Assembly (NCBI RefSeq): GCF_022790535.1
Contig: NZ_LOHG01000015.1
Span: forward strand, 37,736 to 101,735
Origin: Pseudomonas maioricensis
GTDB taxonomy: Bacteria; Pseudomonadota; Gammaproteobacteria; Pseudomonadales; Pseudomonadaceae
Direction of reading: 5' to 3'
DNA length: 64,000 bases
Position 1 is the first letter of the stretch. Each line of letters opens with the position of its first letter. Under the pieces are notes generated by a model. It was not told the origin of the DNA, made no database searches, and was given only the letters and a program-made list of their open reading frames with translations. This document shows, piece after piece, positions 10,982 to 20,800 of the stretch. A program made the position numbers and the translations under genes.

Positions 10982-10990
10982 GGAATTCCC

Positions 10991-11998
10991 ATGAAAGCCA
11001 TCGCCTTCACCCAACACGGTCTGCCTATTGAAGACCCTAATGCGTTGCTCGACATGGACCTGCCTAAACCTGCGCCCGGTCCTCGTGACCTGCTGGTGGA
11101 AGTGCGTGCCGTATCGGTCAACCCGGTGGACACCAAGATCCGTGCGGGTTCGGCTGCCACTGAACCTAAAGTTGTAGGTTGGGACGCCGTCGGTACGGTG
11201 CGGGAAGTGGGCAGTGACGTGACGCTGTTTCAACCCGGTGATGAAGTGTTCTATGCCGGCTCAATCGTGCGCCCCGGCAGCTACAGCGAATTCCATCTGG
11301 TGGATGAGCGCATCGTCGGCCATAAACCGAAATCCATCGATAACGCCCACGCGGCCGCGTTGCCGCTGACTTCAATCACCGCTTGGGAATTGCTCTTTGA
11401 CCGCCTTGGCGTTGAAGAGGGCGGTGGTGAAGGCGAGAGCCTGTTGATCATCGGTGCTGCGGGCGGCGTGGGTTCGATCCTTGTTCAACTGGCCCGTCAG
11501 CTGAGCAGAATGACCGTTATCGGCACTGCCTCTCGTCCTGAAACTCAAGCGTGGATCAAGCAGCTCGGCGCGCATCACGTTATCGATCACAGCAAGCCGT
11601 TGGTGGCGCAACTGGAGCAGATTGGCGTTGGCCAGGTCACTCATGTTGCCAGCCTGACCCACACCGATAGCCACTTCGCGCAGTTGATCGAAGCGCTGCG
11701 TCCACAAGGCAAGCTGGCGCTTATCGACGATCCGCAAACCCTCGACGTGGTGCCGATGAAGCGCAAGGCGCTGTCGCTGCACTGGGAGCTGATGTTCACC
11801 CGTTCGCTGTTCGAAACCCCGGACATGGTCAAGCAGCATGAGCTGTTGAATCGCGTTGCAGACCTGATTGATCAAGGCGTGCTCAAAACCACGCTCGGCG
11901 AGCATTTCGGCACGATCAACGCGGCCAACCTGCGCCGTGCCCACGCGGTCGTGGAAAGCGGCAAGGCGAAAGGCAAGATCGTCCTCGAAGGCTTTTGA
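10991..11998 (+). CDS. Zinc-type alcohol dehydrogenase-like quinone/enone reductase (MDR family)
   Basis: Protein of 335 residues of the medium-chain dehydrogenase/reductase superfamily. The GroES-like half includes RAVSVNPVDTKIRAG and GWDAVGTVREVGSDV. The Rossmann half begins LLIIGAAGGVGSILVQLARQL and contains GTASRPETQAWIKQLGAHHVIDH. The catalytic and structural zinc ligands of true alcohol dehydrogenases are absent, as in the zinc-independent quinone oxidoreductase branch, so an NADPH-dependent reduction of quinones or enones is most likely. The start at ATG 10991 follows AAAGGAATTCCC. Upstream in-frame residues are not RBS-supported. The nitroreductase gene follows after 38 bp, suggesting an operon. 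Confidence 0.88.
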   Translation: MKAIAFTQHGLPIEDPNALLDMDLPKPAPGPRDLLVEVRAVSVNPVDTKIRAGSAATEPKVVGWDAVGTVREVGSDVTLFQPGDEVFYAGSIVRPGSYSEFHLVDERIVGHKPKSIDNAHAAALPLTSITAWELLFDRLGVEEGGGEGESLLIIGAAGGVGSILVQLARQLSRMTVIGTASRPETQAWIKQLGAHHVIDHSKPLVAQLEQIGVGQVTHVASLTHTDSHFAQLIEALRPQGKLALIDDPQTLDVVPMKRKALSLHWELMFTRSLFETPDMVKQHELLNRVADLIDQGVLKTTLGEHFGTINAANLRRAHAVVESGKAKGKIVLEGF

Positions 11999-12036
11999 TT
12001 TCAGCTGCCTCAACCCTTTTCGATTTGGAGAACACC

Positions 12037-12690
12037 ATGGAACTCGCCAGCCTCGCCAAGAGCCGTTACACCACCAAGGCTTATGACGCGACCCGCAAAA
12101 TCCCTCAGGCAACTATTGATTCGTTGCTTGACCAGTTACGCCATAGCCCGTCGTCGGTCAATTCGCAGCCTTGGCACTTCGTCGTGGCTGCTGACGAGCA
12201 AGGCAAGGCGCGGATCGCGAAAGGCGCACAGGAGGGTTTTGCTTACAACGAAGCGAAAATCCTCAATGCTTCCCATGTTGTGGTGCTCTGCACACGCACT
12301 GAAATGGCCGAAGCTCACTTGCAGGCGGTGGTCGATCAAGAGGAACTGGACGGCCGTTTCCAGAACGCGGAAGCCAAGGCTGGCCAGGACAAACTGCGTC
12401 GCGGCTATGTTGACCTGCATCGCTTCGACCTCAAGGACGTGCAGCACTGGATGGAAAAACAAACCTATCTGGCGCTGGGCACGTTGCTGCTGGGCGCTGC
12501 TTCGCTGGGTCTGGACGCAACGCCCATGGAAGGTTTCGACTTCAAGAAACTTGATGAAGAACTCGGCCTGCGGGCCAAGGGATTCAGCAGCCTGGTGATC
12601 GTCAGCCTGGGCTATCGCAGCGAAACCGACTTCAACGCCAAGCTGCCGAAGTCGCGTCTCTCTGCCGAGTCGGTGTTTACCTTTCTGTAA
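12037..12690 (+). CDS. nfsB: Oxygen-insensitive NAD(P)H nitroreductase, NfsB type
   Basis: Protein of 217 residues, the exact family length. FMN-binding features are SRYTTKAYDATRKIP at the start, HSPSSVNSQPWHFVV, and near the C-terminus GLDATPMEGFDFKKLDEELGL and SLGYRSETDFN. It reduces nitroaromatics and quinones by two-electron steps with NAD(P)H. RBS TTGGAG lies eight bases before the ATG. It follows the MDR reductase by 38 bp and is probably cotranscribed under the divergent LysR regulator, a set fitting detoxification of electrophiles. Confidence 0.93.
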   Translation: MELASLAKSRYTTKAYDATRKIPQATIDSLLDQLRHSPSSVNSQPWHFVVAADEQGKARIAKGAQEGFAYNEAKILNASHVVVLCTRTEMAEAHLQAVVDQEELDGRFQNAEAKAGQDKLRRGYVDLHRFDLKDVQHWMEKQTYLALGTLLLGAASLGLDATPMEGFDFKKLDEELGLRAKGFSSLVIVSLGYRSETDFNAKLPKSRLSAESVFTFL

Positions 12691-12935
12691 GTAAAAGCAG
12701 TGGATGGCAAGTCTCGGGCGACACCCGCCCGGGACTTGTATACCTGCGACCTCTCTATTACGCGGTTTACCTCAAATCGCGCAGAAATTCGCCCGCCAAA
12801 CAGGCACTAAGCTGGCCTAATGCTGTCAATCACTTGCGGATTGCCGGGGCATTGACGCGCCGCAGCGAAAATTGAATCTGCAAGGCGCGACACCGGTGTC
12901 GATGGCACCGCGTTGTATCGCGGCAAACGCCGACC

Positions 12936-13026
12936 CTGTAGGAGTGAGCTTGCTCGCGATCTGGTTTTTTGGTTGAAGAACTTATTGCCTGAACTGACGC
13001 GATCGCGAGCAAGCTCACTCCTACAG
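12936..13026. repeat. REP inverted pair
   Basis: CTGTAGGAGTGAGCTTGCTC at 12936 and its complement ending at 13026 form a classic REP pair in the 519-bp gap between nfsB and the type I exporter genes. The first 245 bp of that gap show no gene. Confidence 0.85.
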
Positions 13027-13060
13027 AAACCTCATTTCAATCAGATTGTTATGTTTTTGA

Positions 13061-13132
13061 TAGGAGCTGCCGAAGGCTGCGATGGCGGTGCGTCAAGCTG
13101 AAAGCTTTCGCAGCCTTCGGCAGCTCCTACAG
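13061..13132. repeat. REP-like hairpin of the GCTGCCGAAGG family
   Basis: TAGGAGCTGCCGAAGGCTGC at 13061 and its complement ending CAGCTCCTACAG form a hairpin about 70 bp long. The sequence family differs from the preceding REP. The same unit recurs at 17714, 23766, 23992 and 56969. Confidence 0.85.
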
Positions 13133-13209
13133 GATTGGGTTTACTTCAGCTAAAACTCGAACGCATGGATTGCGATCAAAAATGACTCTTATTTTCCGGT
13201 CGATACTCT

Positions 13210-14931
13210 ATGCGTTTCCTGCTCGATCCGCGTCATGACATTGATGCTGCGTTGCTCTGCTATCGCCGGGTGTTCTGGTCGTTGGCGCTGTTCAGTGGCG
13301 TGATCAACCTGTTGGTTCTGGTGCCGTCGCTGTACATGATGCAGGTCTATGACCGGGTCCTGACCAGCCGTAACGAAACCACACTGGTCATGCTGACGCT
13401 GATCGCGCTGGGCCTGTTCATGTTCAGTGGTTTGATCGAGTGGGTGCGAAGCCAGGTGATGATTCGCATGAGCGCGGGGCTGGATGAAGCCTTGGGCGAG
13501 CGTGTGTTCGATGCCGCATTTGCCCGCAGCCTGGAAGAGCACAATGCTAACCCGGCGCAGGTCCTGAGCGATCTGGCGACCCTTCGGCAGTTGATCACCG
13601 GGCAGGGTTTGATTGCCTTGCTGGATGCGCCCTGGTTGCCGATTTTTCTGTTGGTGGCCTTCATTATTCATCCCTGGTTTGGGCTGTTGACGCTAGTGCT
13701 GGCCATTGTGTTGATTGGTCTGGCGCTGTGGGGCGAACTGGCGACGCGGGTTCGTCTGGGGGAGGCCAATCGCCTGAGCGTGAGTTCGGCGGTTTACGTC
13801 AACAGCACCCTGCAAAACGCTGAAGTGATCAGGGCGCTGGGCATGCTCGGTCCCTTGCGCCAACGCTGGAGCCTGTTGCAGCAGCGGATCATTGCCGCTC
13901 AGGCGCATGCCAGCGACCGCAGCGCGCGGATCACCTCCGCCACCCGGTTCGTGCGTATCTCCGGTCAATCGCTGGCATTGGGGTTAGGCGCGCTGCTGGT
14001 GCTGGAAGGCCAGCTTTCGGCGGGCATGATGATCGCCATGTCGTTGTTGCTGGGCCGCGCGCTGGCTCCGGTTGAAATTGCCATCGGGTCCTGGAAGCAA
14101 TTCAATTCAGGGCACCAGAGCTACAAGCGCTTGAGCCAGCTATTGACCTCGCATCCTCGCGAGCGACTGCGCATGCCATTGCCGCCGCCGACTGGCGCTG
14201 TGCGGCTGGAGCAACTCTACGTAGGACCGCCCGGCGCATCTCAGCCGATCCTGCGTGGTATCAATTTCGCCCTGAACAAAGGCGATGTGCTGGCCGTGAT
14301 CGGCGCCAGTGCCAGCGGCAAGTCCACGCTGGCCAGAGCGCTTGTGGGCGTCTGGCCCGCACTGGGCGGCTCGGTACGGCTGGACGGTGCCGAAATCAGC
14401 CAGTGGACTCACGATGCACTGGGCCCCCATCTGGGCTACTTGCCTCAGGATATCGAGCTGTTTGACGGTAGCGTTGCCGACAACATTGCGCGCTTCGGTG
14501 AGCAGGACGCAGACAAAATCATCGCCGCCAGCCGCCACGCCGGTATTCACGAGATGATCCTGCACTTTCCCAAAGGTTACGACACGCCACTGGGCCCTGG
14601 AGGGCTGGGCTTGTCCGGGGGCCAGAAGCAACGTCTGGGGCTGGCCCGCGCCCTGTATGGCAACCCCGCATTGATCGTGCTCGATGAACCTAATTCCAAC
14701 CTGGACGAGGCGGGCGAGCTGGCGCTTATTCAAGCGGTCAAGGCACTCAAGGCCGCAGGCAGCACCGTTGTGTTGATCACCCATCGGCCCGGCATTCTGG
14801 CTGTGGTGGATCACATTCTGCTCCTCAAGGATGGAGGCCAGCAGGCCTTTGGTCCCCGAGATCGTGTCCTCAAGGCATTGATGCCACCCGATAAAACCGC
14901 GCCTGTCAGAGTGGCCACCAAAGATGCGTGA
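13210..14931 (+). CDS. Type I secretion ABC transporter (AprD/PrtD-like)
   Basis: Protein of 573 residues: a six-helix membrane domain (about 20-300) followed by a nucleotide-binding domain with Walker A GASASGKSTL (about 365-374), signature LSGGQKQRLGLARAL (about 468) and Walker B LIVLDEPNSNLD. There is no N-terminal C39-like domain, as in the PrtD/AprD/HasD subgroup that exports RTX proteases, lipases and haemophores. It energises substrate export through the HlyD and TolC partners encoded just downstream; the next gene starts eight bases before its stop. The convergent RTX epimerase is the likely substrate. Confidence 0.95.
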   Translation: MRFLLDPRHDIDAALLCYRRVFWSLALFSGVINLLVLVPSLYMMQVYDRVLTSRNETTLVMLTLIALGLFMFSGLIEWVRSQVMIRMSAGLDEALGERVFDAAFARSLEEHNANPAQVLSDLATLRQLITGQGLIALLDAPWLPIFLLVAFIIHPWFGLLTLVLAIVLIGLALWGELATRVRLGEANRLSVSSAVYVNSTLQNAEVIRALGMLGPLRQRWSLLQQRIIAAQAHASDRSARITSATRFVRISGQSLALGLGALLVLEGQLSAGMMIAMSLLLGRALAPVEIAIGSWKQFNSGHQSYKRLSQLLTSHPRERLRMPLPPPTGAVRLEQLYVGPPGASQPILRGINFALNKGDVLAVIGASASGKSTLARALVGVWPALGGSVRLDGAEISQWTHDALGPHLGYLPQDIELFDGSVADNIARFGEQDADKIIAASRHAGIHEMILHFPKGYDTPLGPGGLGLSGGQKQRLGLARALYGNPALIVLDEPNSNLDEAGELALIQAVKALKAAGSTVVLITHRPGILAVVDHILLLKDGGQQAFGPRDRVLKALMPPDKTAPVRVATKDA

Positions 14932-16291
14932 TCTTGATCCGGGCGCAAATCGCAGCGACAACGCTATCAGCGTGCGCAACGCAGGCGCGGTGACAACCGC
15001 CAGCACCGACGCAGGCGGCGCGGCGCGCTACGGAGTGATTTTCCTTTGCGTGGCGCTGGGCAGTTTTCTCCTGTGGGCGTGCCTTGCGCCGCTGGATCAG
15101 GGCGTGGTCGGCAGCGGCACCGTGGTGGTGGCGGGGGAGCGCAAGGCGGTCCAGTCACTGGTCGGCGGGGTGGTTGAGAAACTGCTGGTCAGCGATGGCG
15201 ATCGCGTGAGTCAGGGCCAGTTACTGGTGCAGCTCAATACCTTGCGGGCGCAGTCGCAGCTGGATGTGACTCAGGGCAAGTTGCTCAATGACCGCAGCGT
15301 TGAGGCACGATTGATCGCCGAGCGTCTGGGGAATGCGGACATTGAGTGGCCGCCTGAATTAGTGGCGCGTGCCAGCGAGCCGAGAATCAAGGCGGCGATG
15401 GATTTGCAGACGCAGTTGTTCCAGACCCGCCGCGCCGAGCTGGCGAGTCGCTTGCAGATCATCGAACACGAAATTGAGTCGTTGCAGCAGCAGTTGCGCG
15501 GCTATGAAGGCGTGAAGCGCAACTACGATGCGCAGATGCAGTTCCAGCAACAGGAGCTTGAGGGCCTACGCGACCTGGCGCGTGAGGGTTATGTACCTCG
15601 CAACAAACTCTTCGAAGCCGAACGCAATGCGGCGCAATTAGCCGGGCAAATAGCCTCCGGGGTGGGCGATGTCGGCAAGACGCGCCAAGCCATCAATGAA
15701 AGCCGACTCAAGCTGCTGCAAACCCGACAGGAATTCCGTCGCGATGCCGAAACCCAGCTCAGCGAGGTTTCGGCTGAAGCGGCAGGCTATGCCGATCAAA
15801 TCAGTGCGCTGCAGTTCGAAGTCGAAAGCGGTGCGATTCGTGCGCCTGTTTCCGGGCAGATCATGGACGTCACTGTCCACACCGTGGGCGGCGTCGCCCA
15901 GGCGGGTCAGAGCCTGATGCAAGTGGTGCCGCTCGATGCGCCGATGGCAATCACTGCGCGTTTCGAGCCGCTGATGGCGAATAAATTACGTCCGGGTTTG
16001 CCGGTGCATGTCCATTTCACCGCGTTGCAGCGAGTGGATACACCCACTGTGACGGGCATCGTGAGCACGGTTTCTGCCGATCAGTTGCTGGATGAACAAA
16101 CCCGACGGCCGTACTTCTCCGCCAAAGTCGAGATCCCTGCCGACACGGTGGTCACGCTGCAAAACGCCGGGCTGTTAGTGCGCCCGGGGATGCTTGCCGA
16201 TGTCACGGTGGTGACGGGGGAGCGCACGTTGATGAATTACTTGATGAAGCCCCTGCGTGAACGTCTGCTTGCCGCGTTCAAAGAGGAATGA
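14924..16291 (+). CDS. Type I secretion membrane fusion protein (HlyD/AprE family)
   Basis: Periplasmic adaptor of 455 residues. One TM at about 33-53 (VIFLCVALGSFLLWACLAPL) is followed by a lipoyl half-motif (GTVVVAGERKAVQSLVGGVV), a long coiled-coil hairpin (about 100-300) and the second half (VESGAIRAPVSGQIMDVTVHTVGG), ending RERLLAAFKEE as usual for this family. It links the ABC protein to the outer-membrane channel. Its gene overlaps the upstream one by eight bases and the downstream one by ATGA, so the three are translationally coupled. Confidence 0.95.
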   Translation: MRDLDPGANRSDNAISVRNAGAVTTASTDAGGAARYGVIFLCVALGSFLLWACLAPLDQGVVGSGTVVVAGERKAVQSLVGGVVEKLLVSDGDRVSQGQLLVQLNTLRAQSQLDVTQGKLLNDRSVEARLIAERLGNADIEWPPELVARASEPRIKAAMDLQTQLFQTRRAELASRLQIIEHEIESLQQQLRGYEGVKRNYDAQMQFQQQELEGLRDLAREGYVPRNKLFEAERNAAQLAGQIASGVGDVGKTRQAINESRLKLLQTRQEFRRDAETQLSEVSAEAAGYADQISALQFEVESGAIRAPVSGQIMDVTVHTVGGVAQAGQSLMQVVPLDAPMAITARFEPLMANKLRPGLPVHVHFTALQRVDTPTVTGIVSTVSADQLLDEQTRRPYFSAKVEIPADTVVTLQNAGLLVRPGMLADVTVVTGERTLMNYLMKPLRERLLAAFKEE

Positions 16292-17640
16292 GCATGATCC
16301 GTCGTTATCGCAGTTCCGGTTTACTGGCAGGTCTGTGGGCCGGTTGGGTCATGCTCAGTCCGGCATGGGCCGCTGATGGCGGGCTGAGCCTGACCGAGGC
16401 CTACGACGCTTCACGCCTCAATGACCCAACGCTGAAGTCAGCTGGCCACGCATACGATGCGTCTCAGCAGGAGGAGGCCATCGGTCGCGGCGGGCTGTAT
16501 CCGCAGGTGTCTTTGACATCGCGTTACGGCAACGGCGGGCGTACCGATGGCGGCAGCGACGACGGGTACGTCAACAGCAACGATTACCAGGCCAACAACG
16601 TCACCCTGGCGGCGCAACAGCCGTTGTATGACAAAGGTCGTTGGGCGGCTTATCAGGAGGGCAAGGCGCGAGGCGTATTGGGTACGCAGCAATTCGACGT
16701 CGCCAGTCAGAGCCTTTACGACCGTGTTGCCAAAGGCTACTTCGATGTGGCCCGGGCCGAAAACGAGATCAAGCTGATCGCCCAGCAAAAGGCCGCGATC
16801 AGTGGGTTGGTCACGCAGAGCAAAAAACTGTTCAAGTCCGGGCAGGGAGCGATCACGGATATTGACGAAGCTCAGGCCCGGCTTGACCTTGTGGAGGCGC
16901 AAGAGGCGGAGGCCGTCGCGCGTCGTGTGGCGGCGCTGCGGGCATTGTCGGGGCGGGCTAGCGTGCCGATCAATGACATCCAGCCAATGCGCGAAGAGCT
17001 CGCGGCCAACAGTCCGATCCCTGCGGAACAGGATTTGCCCTACTGGACGGCGATCGCCCGGGACGCCAGCCCTGAACTGGCGGCTCGTCTTGCCGCCATG
17101 AGAGTCGCTGAGGCGCAGGCCGACACGCAACGCGCGGGGCATTATCCGACGCTGTCATTGACCACGCAGTTGACCCGTCGAGAGACGCGTCAGTATCAGG
17201 ATCTCGATCCACGGCAGGACACTTATTACGTGGGCGTGCAACTGGACATTCCGTTGTATCGCGGTGGTTCGGTCCGTGCGTCTGTGGCCAAGGCCGAAGC
17301 TCAACTGGCGGGCGCGCAATCGGACTATGACGTACAGCGCCAACAACTGGCCGAAGACATCGAGACTGATTACCTGGGCGTGGTCGCCGGATTTGCCAAA
17401 ACCAAAGCCATGCAGCGCGCCGTGGAATCCAACCAAAAGGCCCTGACCTCGACCGAGAAGGGTTTTCAGGGCGGCGTGCGCTCGACTGTCGACATCCTCG
17501 ACGCCCAGCAGCGCGTATTCCAGGCGCGCCGCGACCTGCTCAATACCAAGCTGGACATGCTGCAGAGCTACGTGAGTCTGCACACCCATACCGGCCAGAT
17601 GAACCGAGGTGTGCTGGAGCAGGTTCAGCGGTTGTTTTGA
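16288..17640 (+). CDS. Type I secretion outer-membrane channel (TolC/AprF family)
   Basis: TolC-type channel protein of 450 residues. The signal peptide ends near PAWAADGG. Two repeated coiled-coil/strand halves follow, with LTEAYDASRLNDPTLKSAGH in the first and the conserved FQGGVRSTVDILDAQQRVFQARRDLLN near the C-terminus. It forms the outer-membrane exit duct for the ABC/HlyD pair. The gene overlaps the HlyD-like stop by ATGA. A REP half-unit and a GCTGCCGAAGG hairpin follow immediately and may end the transcript. Confidence 0.94.
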   Translation: MSMIRRYRSSGLLAGLWAGWVMLSPAWAADGGLSLTEAYDASRLNDPTLKSAGHAYDASQQEEAIGRGGLYPQVSLTSRYGNGGRTDGGSDDGYVNSNDYQANNVTLAAQQPLYDKGRWAAYQEGKARGVLGTQQFDVASQSLYDRVAKGYFDVARAENEIKLIAQQKAAISGLVTQSKKLFKSGQGAITDIDEAQARLDLVEAQEAEAVARRVAALRALSGRASVPINDIQPMREELAANSPIPAEQDLPYWTAIARDASPELAARLAAMRVAEAQADTQRAGHYPTLSLTTQLTRRETRQYQDLDPRQDTYYVGVQLDIPLYRGGSVRASVAKAEAQLAGAQSDYDVQRQQLAEDIETDYLGVVAGFAKTKAMQRAVESNQKALTSTEKGFQGGVRSTVDILDAQQRVFQARRDLLNTKLDMLQSYVSLHTHTGQMNRGVLEQVQRLF

Positions 17641-17650
17641 TGCCGCCGAA

Positions 17651-17789
17651 ACCTTATCGCGGGCAAGCCCGGCTCCCACAGGGATAGTGTCCATTGAGCA
17701 GTGACACTTGAACCTGTAGGAGCTGCCGAAGGCTGCGAACTGCGGTGTATCAGGCAAAACGCTTTCGCAGCCTTCGGCAGCTCCTACAG
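17651..17789. repeat. REP unit plus GCTGCCGAAGG hairpin
   Basis: A single unit TTATCGCGGGCAAGCCCGGC is followed at 17714-17789 by a hairpin with arms CTGTAGGAGCTGCCGAAGGC and complement. It lies between the convergent exporter operon and the epimerase gene. Confidence 0.85.
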
Positions 17790-17853
17790 ACCAATGTGCA
17801 GAGATCCGATGCAGCCCCTGACGTCAGAAGCCGCACCGGATTCCGCGCGCTGG

Positions 17854-20800
17854 TCAGGCCGTAAAGTCGCTGGCGTGCAGTTCTTTTACGCCGACCAACT
17901 GGATTTCGAACTCCGCAGTGGCGTCCGCATTCAGGCTGCCGTAAAGGATGCCGTCGGCGAAGCGAAGCTGGCCGGTGGCGTCGGTAGTGTCGAAGGCGTT
18001 GTTGCCAATGAACCTGAAGGCGTCCATCCCGGTGGTCAGCGGGTTGGCATCCAGGCCGGTGAAGTCCAGTTGATCGCCCTCGGCGGTTTTAAAGCCGCTG
18101 ATGACGTCCCGCAATGCACCGGTGCCCATCTCGGAAAGCGAGCCGAAGACGTAAGTGTCAGCGCCTGTTCCGCCGGTCAAACTGTCCGTGCCTTCACCGC
18201 CAATCAACCGGTCATTACCTGCGCCACCCACCAGCGTGTCATTGCCCGCGCCGCCATTCAGCACGTTGGCGCTGCTGTTGCCGGAGAAGGTATCGGCATA
18301 GGCACTGCCTGTCAGATTTTCGATGCCCTTGAGGGTATCGAATCCCGAACCGACGGTGTTCTGTTGTGCCGACGTCGATAACGTCGCGGTGATGCCCGCC
18401 AATGCCCGCTCGAATGACACCGTGTCGTTACCGTCACGCCCGTCCAGCACGTTGTCTCCCGCCCCCGCGAATAGGGTGTTGTCCAGCGCATTGCCGATAC
18501 CATTGGCCGCTGCGTTGCTGTCGATATAGAGGTTTTCAACGTTCGACGTGAGCGTGTAGGTCGCCAGGCTGCTGTGCACGCTGTCGGTACCGCCCGACAC
18601 CTTGTCACTGTTGGTCTCGATCACATTGTCGCCAGTGTCGTCCACGTAATAGGTGTCGCTGCCGCTGCCGCCGCTCATGCTGTCCGCTCCAGCCGCACCG
18701 TTGAGCACGTTATTGGCCGAGTTGCCAGTGATGAAGTTGCGGACCGCGTTGCCTGTCCCGTCGATAGCCGAGACGCCGGTCAACACCAGATTTTCCAGGT
18801 TGTCGCCCAGTGTCCAGCTGACCGATGCCTGCACCGTGTCGATCTGCGCGGGAGAGGTATTGGTTTCCACGACGCTGTCGAAGGCATTGTCGACTACATA
18901 AATGTCATTGCCATCGCCGCCAGTCATGGTGTCAGCGCCCAGATCGCCATCCAGCGTGTCGTTGCCCGAGGTGCCAACCAGCGTGTCGGCCTGATCGGTA
19001 CCGAAGATCATCCCGCCTTCGTTATGGGCGTTGTCGAAGATGTCCTGCACGCTGTTGTTGTCATTGGGATTGCCTTTGAAGCCCAAGTCATCAGCGATGT
19101 AGTCAGCCAGGCGCTGCCCGACGATTTCTGCCGACTCTTCATGCAGGTGCCAGACATCATCGGGGTACACCAGCGGGTCGACTTCGTGGCGCAATGGCAA
19201 ATCGGTGTAATCAACGGCGAGTTTTACGTCGGCACGCTCAGCCGCAATAGCTTCCTGAGACGCGCGGACATAGCCCACACCCTCAACAATCTGCGCGATC
19301 TTGTCCTCCGAGTAACCCCGCGCACGGGCGGCTTCCTGGTCGTAGTGACCAGTCTCCATCATGTACACATCGAAGCTCCCGAGCTGTGAGTGCAGATAGT
19401 CAAACACCGCCAGTGTTGCCGCCTTGTAGTCGGCAGCCGCTGCCTGTTTGTCAGTCGCCCGGCCAATCTCCTGCGCAGCTTCTTCGCCCTGACCCCAGAT
19501 GATGCCCATCTTGACGTTGTCGATGGCCTTCAGCTCGGCGAGCTGGTTCTGCAGCAGCGCAACGGCACGCAACAACGCAGGGCCTGGCTCATTGGTATCC
19601 GTCAGCCACCAGCACAACTTCAGCTCTTCAGCGCCTAGCGTCGACATGCCGTTAACGGTGCTGCCACCGACTGCGATGTCGATGCCGTTGCCATCCGCAT
19701 CGTTGAACTGACTGCGCACGTCATAGGTGGTGTATTTGCTCAGGTCGTTGACCAGCATGGACGTGCCGGACTGATCATCGTCCTCGGTCATGCGCAGCAA
19801 TCGCGCGTTGGATTGTCCGAGCGTCGGCAGGTAGAGGATGTCCTGCTGAGCACGTTCACCGAAGACAAAATCGTCAGCCGTCAGGGTGTTGAGGTAGTTA
19901 CCGCTGAGGGCGATTTCGAAGCGATTGCCATCGGCGTCGGGTTCGCTGGATTTGACGTAGGTTTTGTCGCCAGCCTCGTTGAGGGTCATGTAGAGCGTGC
20001 CGTTGCTGCCGTCGCCCAACCCCAGGAAACCCAAAGCCGAGACATCGATCTTGTCCACACCCTGGGTGAAGTCATAGATCGTGTCGGTGGCTGTGACGCC
20101 TCCCGCGTCGTAGTCGCGGTAGCTATCGAGCACGTTGCTGTAGCGGAAGGTATCCGCGCCGGTGCCGCCGTAAAGCGAGTCACGCCCGGCGCCGCCGTCA
20201 ATGATATCCGCCCCGGCATTGGCCCTGATCGTATCGTTGCCGCCCAGGCCCAGTATCAGGTCCGCGCCAGCTGTGCCCGTCAGGGTTTCAGCGTTGTCGG
20301 TGCCCGCGATGGTATTGGCAGGGGCATCTGCGACGACCAATGCAAAATTGTCGCTGACCGACGCGCCCGCAGGATCAGTCGCTTTGATCAATACGTCGTA
20401 ATTGCCCGCCGCTGTGCTGGTGGGCGTGCCACTGAATGTCAGGTTGACTGCGTCGAAGCTCAACCATGAAGGCAGGGCTGTGCCATCCGCGAGCGTTGCG
20501 CTGTAGCTCAGTTGATCCTTGTTGGCATCGGCAAAGCTGTTGCTGGTCACCGTGTAGGAGAACGCGGTGTTTTCAGTCGCGTTCTGGTCCAGTAGCGGAA
20601 TCACCACTACAGGCGCAACGTTGCTTGGCATGTTCTGGTCGGCGAACACGAAATGGCTGGCCGTCAGGCTGTTGGCCAGATTCCCCGCCAGCGAGATCTC
20701 AAAGCGGTTGCCGTTGGCATCGACCGTGTTGTCCTTGAGATAAGTGCGGTTGTTCGACGCGTTGTAGACCATCTGCAACGTACCGTTCAGACCATTGCCA

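Noticed and set aside
10886..11233. N-terminal extension of the LysR gene at 9980
   Set aside because: It overlaps the divergent reductase gene and lacks LysR-like sequence; an RBS-supported ATG exists at 10885.
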